This document shows positions 6,772-8,482 of a stretch of DNA of 8,482 nt, piece after piece; the stretch's first letter is position 1; each line of letters starts with the position of its first letter. A program made the position numbers and the translations under genes. Location: contig JAPJOW010000191.1 of NCBI GenBank assembly GCA_030826005.1, forward strand, positions 1-8,482, given 5' to 3'. The notes under the pieces were generated by a model, which did no database searches, was not told the origin of the DNA, and was given only the letters and a program-made list of their open reading frames with translations. Source of the stretch: Aliterella sp. RAGGC_92. Lineage in GTDB: Bacteria; Cyanobacteriota; Cyanobacteriia; Cyanobacteriales; Chroococcidiopsidaceae.

Positions 6772-8160
6772 TTAAATTTTTAAGTATTCAGTTTTTAAGT
6801 CTGCACCAGTTTCTTTGATAGAATTTTTACGTTGATCGGGAACGCCATGAACGCAAGTGCGCCCTTTGTAAAGCGCCTGACTCCAAGGAATCGGCTTCAC
6901 CGCCGCCGGGGTTGCAAATACAATCTCCGCTTGACCGTCCGCTTTCCACTTGCCAATTCTGGAATACAAGTAAGTATGGTAGTTGTCAGGATCGCTCTTT
7001 ACTGTACCTTGGGGTGCATTAAAAACTTGACCGCGAGTTGCTTCTCGTAAGTTGTCTGGAGTAATTTCTTTGCCTTCATTTAGCAACTTCTCCATTGCTT
7101 GCGCCATAAAAAATGTCTGCAAGTAAGCCGCTTCCATAACTCCATTAGTTACTCGATCTTGACCGAATTTCGCCTTAAACTGCTCTACAAATGCCTTGTT
7201 TTCCGGCGTATCTACACTTTGGAAGTAGTTAAAGCTGCTGTAATGACCTTCCGCATATTCCGGGCCCATCGCTAAGATTTCTTCTTCGGTTGTGGGGTAA
7301 GCCATAATTGGAACTTGCGCCGAAGTGATGCCTGCATCTTTATATTGCCGATAGAAAGCTGGAATACTGTCACCAACTAAATTACTCAGAACAAAATCCG
7401 GCTGGGCTTGCTTGATTTTGTTAATAATAGTAATAAATTCAGTAGTTCCCAACGCTGCATACTCGTCGCCGACAACTTCCCCACCAGCTTTGACTAATTC
7501 GGCTTTAGCGATGCGATTGCTTTCTTTGGGGTAGATATAATCCGAACCAATAAAAAATCCTTTCTTACCAAAGTTTTTGGCACAGTAAGGAATAGAATCG
7601 GTAATTTGTTGGTTAGGTGCCGCACCCGTATAGAAGACATTAGAACTGCATTCGTTGCCTTCGTAGTAAACCGGGTAATAAAGAATGGCGTTTTTTTCTT
7701 CAAAAACTGGTAGTACAGACTTACGACTTGCCGAAGTATAACAACCAAGCACGCAGGCAACTTTATCTTCATCAATCAAGCGCTTAGACATTTGGTTGTA
7801 CAAGTCCCAGTTGGAATCAGGGTTGACGACTACTCGCTGCAACTGCTTACCTTTGATTCCTTTCCCGCCTTTCCAAGGACCCGTACCTTCATTTATTTGA
7901 TCGATCGCTAAAAAAGTAGCATCTTGCAACGATTTTTCCACAATAGCGATCGTTCCGGTCGTAGAATACATTACTCCAATTTTGATCCCATCGCCCCCAG
8001 AAGCTGTGGTACTAGCCTCACTACCAGGGCTTTGTGCTGAAGGCTCTCCGCCGCCCGAACAGGCTGCAAGCACCCCACTACCAAGGGCTATCGAGCCATA
8101 CTTGATAAATTTACGGCGATTGATGCCACCAATGATGATTATGGGTTCGCGCGATGTCAT
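6772..8160 (-). CDS. urtA: Urea ABC transporter substrate-binding lipoprotein UrtA
   Basis: A 462-residue extracytoplasmic binding protein that captures urea (and possibly short amides) and delivers it to UrtBC. The N-terminus carries a twin-arginine motif NRRKFIKY (R15-R16), a hydrophobic stretch, and the lipobox LAAC with the lipidated Cys at 34, followed by a Gly/Ser/Thr-rich linker to about residue 60. The mature part starts IKIGVMYSTTGTIAIVEKS, the usual UrtA opening, and continues with LGCYTSASRK, YYPVYYEG, NQQITDSIPY, YPTTEEE and YSSFNYFQS, all typical of urea-binding members of the Peripla_BP_6 fold family. ATG at 8158-8160 is chosen because a clear AAAGGAG lies 11 nt upstream; an in-frame GTG at 8190 would put that site inside the gene. 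First gene of urtABCDE. Confidence 0.95.
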   Translation of the reverse strand: MTSREPIIIIGGINRRKFIKYGSIALGSGVLAACSGGGEPSAQSPGSEASTTASGGDGIKIGVMYSTTGTIAIVEKSLQDATFLAIDQINEGTGPWKGGKGIKGKQLQRVVVNPDSNWDLYNQMSKRLIDEDKVACVLGCYTSASRKSVLPVFEEKNAILYYPVYYEGNECSSNVFYTGAAPNQQITDSIPYCAKNFGKKGFFIGSDYIYPKESNRIAKAELVKAGGEVVGDEYAALGTTEFITIINKIKQAQPDFVLSNLVGDSIPAFYRQYKDAGITSAQVPIMAYPTTEEEILAMGPEYAEGHYSSFNYFQSVDTPENKAFVEQFKAKFGQDRVTNGVMEAAYLQTFFMAQAMEKLLNEGKEITPDNLREATRGQVFNAPQGTVKSDPDNYHTYLYSRIGKWKADGQAEIVFATPAAVKPIPWSQALYKGRTCVHGVPDQRKNSIKETGADLKTEYLKI

Positions 8161-8171
8161 TGAATTAAACT

Positions 8172-8178
8172 CTCCTTT
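8172..8178 (-). promoter_or_regulatory. Ribosome-binding site of urtA (decides the start)
   Basis: On the - strand AAAGGAG lies at 8178-8172, 11 nt before the ATG at 8160. It is the strongest Shine-Dalgarno sequence in the window. It would lie within the gene if the in-frame GTG at 8190 were used, so it favours ATG 8160. Confidence 0.75.
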
Positions 8179-8190
8179 ATCTGCCTTCAC

Positions 8191-8482
8191 CAGGATTTAC
8201 AAAAACAGCTAAGTTTCTCTATTCGGTCGTCAACTAAGTAGTAAGGCAGAATCAGCATCCTTATTTTTGAGCTTAAGTCCCAAACACAAACCAATTTCTT
8301 CCTACCAAACTCCCTGCGTCCAACGACCCAGAAATAGCAGCAATTTTTGGGCTTTAACCTGGGTTTACCACAAAGTCTTAATAAACTTAATTGTAAGGAT
8401 TACCACAAAATTTTTTATATGTGTTGTTACTTTAGATACATTTTTTATGATCGCTGGTAAGAAGAATAGTCAGCCCTAAAGC
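8191..8482 (-). other. urtA leader and upstream region
   Basis: There is no convincing gene here on either strand. On the - strand it contains the candidate NtcA site at 8426-8439. It also has an imperfect palindrome, TTGTAA-gga-TTACcACAA, at 8391-8408, and two direct copies of TTACCACAAA (+ strand, 8365-8374 and 8400-8409) 35 bp apart. A 23-codon frame (8258-8187) has no properly spaced ribosome site. If transcription starts just below the NtcA-like site, the urtA leader would be about 230 nt long. I see no known riboswitch. Confidence 0.5.
8397..8440 (-). promoter_or_regulatory. Candidate NtcA-activated promoter of urtA
   Basis: The coding strand reads TGTA-N8-AACA (8440-8425), one base off the NtcA core GTA-N8-TAC and matching the flanking T and A. 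A TAATCC lies 23 nt downstream (8402-8397), a weak match to the TAN3T -10 box because its last base is C. NtcA control of urea transporter genes is established in cyanobacteria, so a site is expected upstream of urtA. The weak -10 keeps confidence moderate. Confidence 0.4.

Noticed and set aside
7494..7775. Open frame overlapping urtA in another frame, and similar frames opposite or within urtC, urtD, urtE and ltrA
   Set aside because: They have no recognisable protein features and are fully contained in well-supported genes, so they are treated as chance frames.
8161..8190. GTG at 8190 as the start of urtA
   Set aside because: The only good Shine-Dalgarno sequence (8178-8172) lies downstream of it and serves the ATG at 8160. 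The extra residues also precede the signal peptide without adding anything family-like.
8187..8258. A 23-codon upstream frame in the urtA leader (- strand)
   Set aside because: Its AAGG directly abuts the ATG with no spacer, it shows no run of regulatory codons, and nothing else supports translation.

Overview
The window looks like cyanobacterial chromosomal DNA. The octamer GCGATCGC (HIP1, typical of many cyanobacterial genomes) occurs at least ten times in 8.5 kb. The gene content fits too: a complete urea ABC transporter operon, an LtrA-type membrane protein, and a Ser/Thr kinase of the membrane-anchored cyanobacterial type. The intergenic DNA is AT-rich. I cannot name the species from the sequence alone.

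Layout. Positions 1-397 hold no intact gene: first AT-rich sequence, then an open frame without a start (about 154-351) that reads like the last ~55 residues of a permease of the major facilitator type, probably a gene remnant. On the + strand follow an LtrA-family membrane protein (398-1570) and a Ser/Thr protein kinase (1567-3078) whose start codon overlaps the ltrA stop by 4 bp (ATGA). A perfect 11-bp hairpin with T-rich flanks (3067-3098) separates this pair from the convergent operon and should terminate transcription in both directions. On the - strand, read from right to left, lie urtA (8160-6772), urtB (6694-5750), urtC (5714-4638), urtD (4562-3807) and urtE (3820-3119): the binding lipoprotein, two permeases and two ATPases of a high-affinity urea importer. 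The right edge (8191-8482) is the urtA leader and probable promoter region.

How the genes work together. UrtA captures urea outside the cytoplasmic membrane, UrtB and UrtC form the channel, and UrtD and UrtE power it. No urease gene is in the window. Cyanobacterial urt genes are known targets of the nitrogen regulator NtcA. I see NtcA-like sites (TGTA-N8-AACA on the coding strand) upstream of urtA and, with a better-placed -10 box, upstream of urtD. A 13-bp hairpin between urtA and urtB could reduce transcription into the permease and ATPase genes relative to the binding protein.

The most unusual object is the kinase. A 168-bp (56-codon) in-frame tandem duplication has doubled the segment from the catalytic Asp through DFG to the end of the activation segment, so the protein has two DFG motifs and two activation loops but only one complete HRD motif. 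The two copies differ at only two bases, 3 bp apart and both silent.
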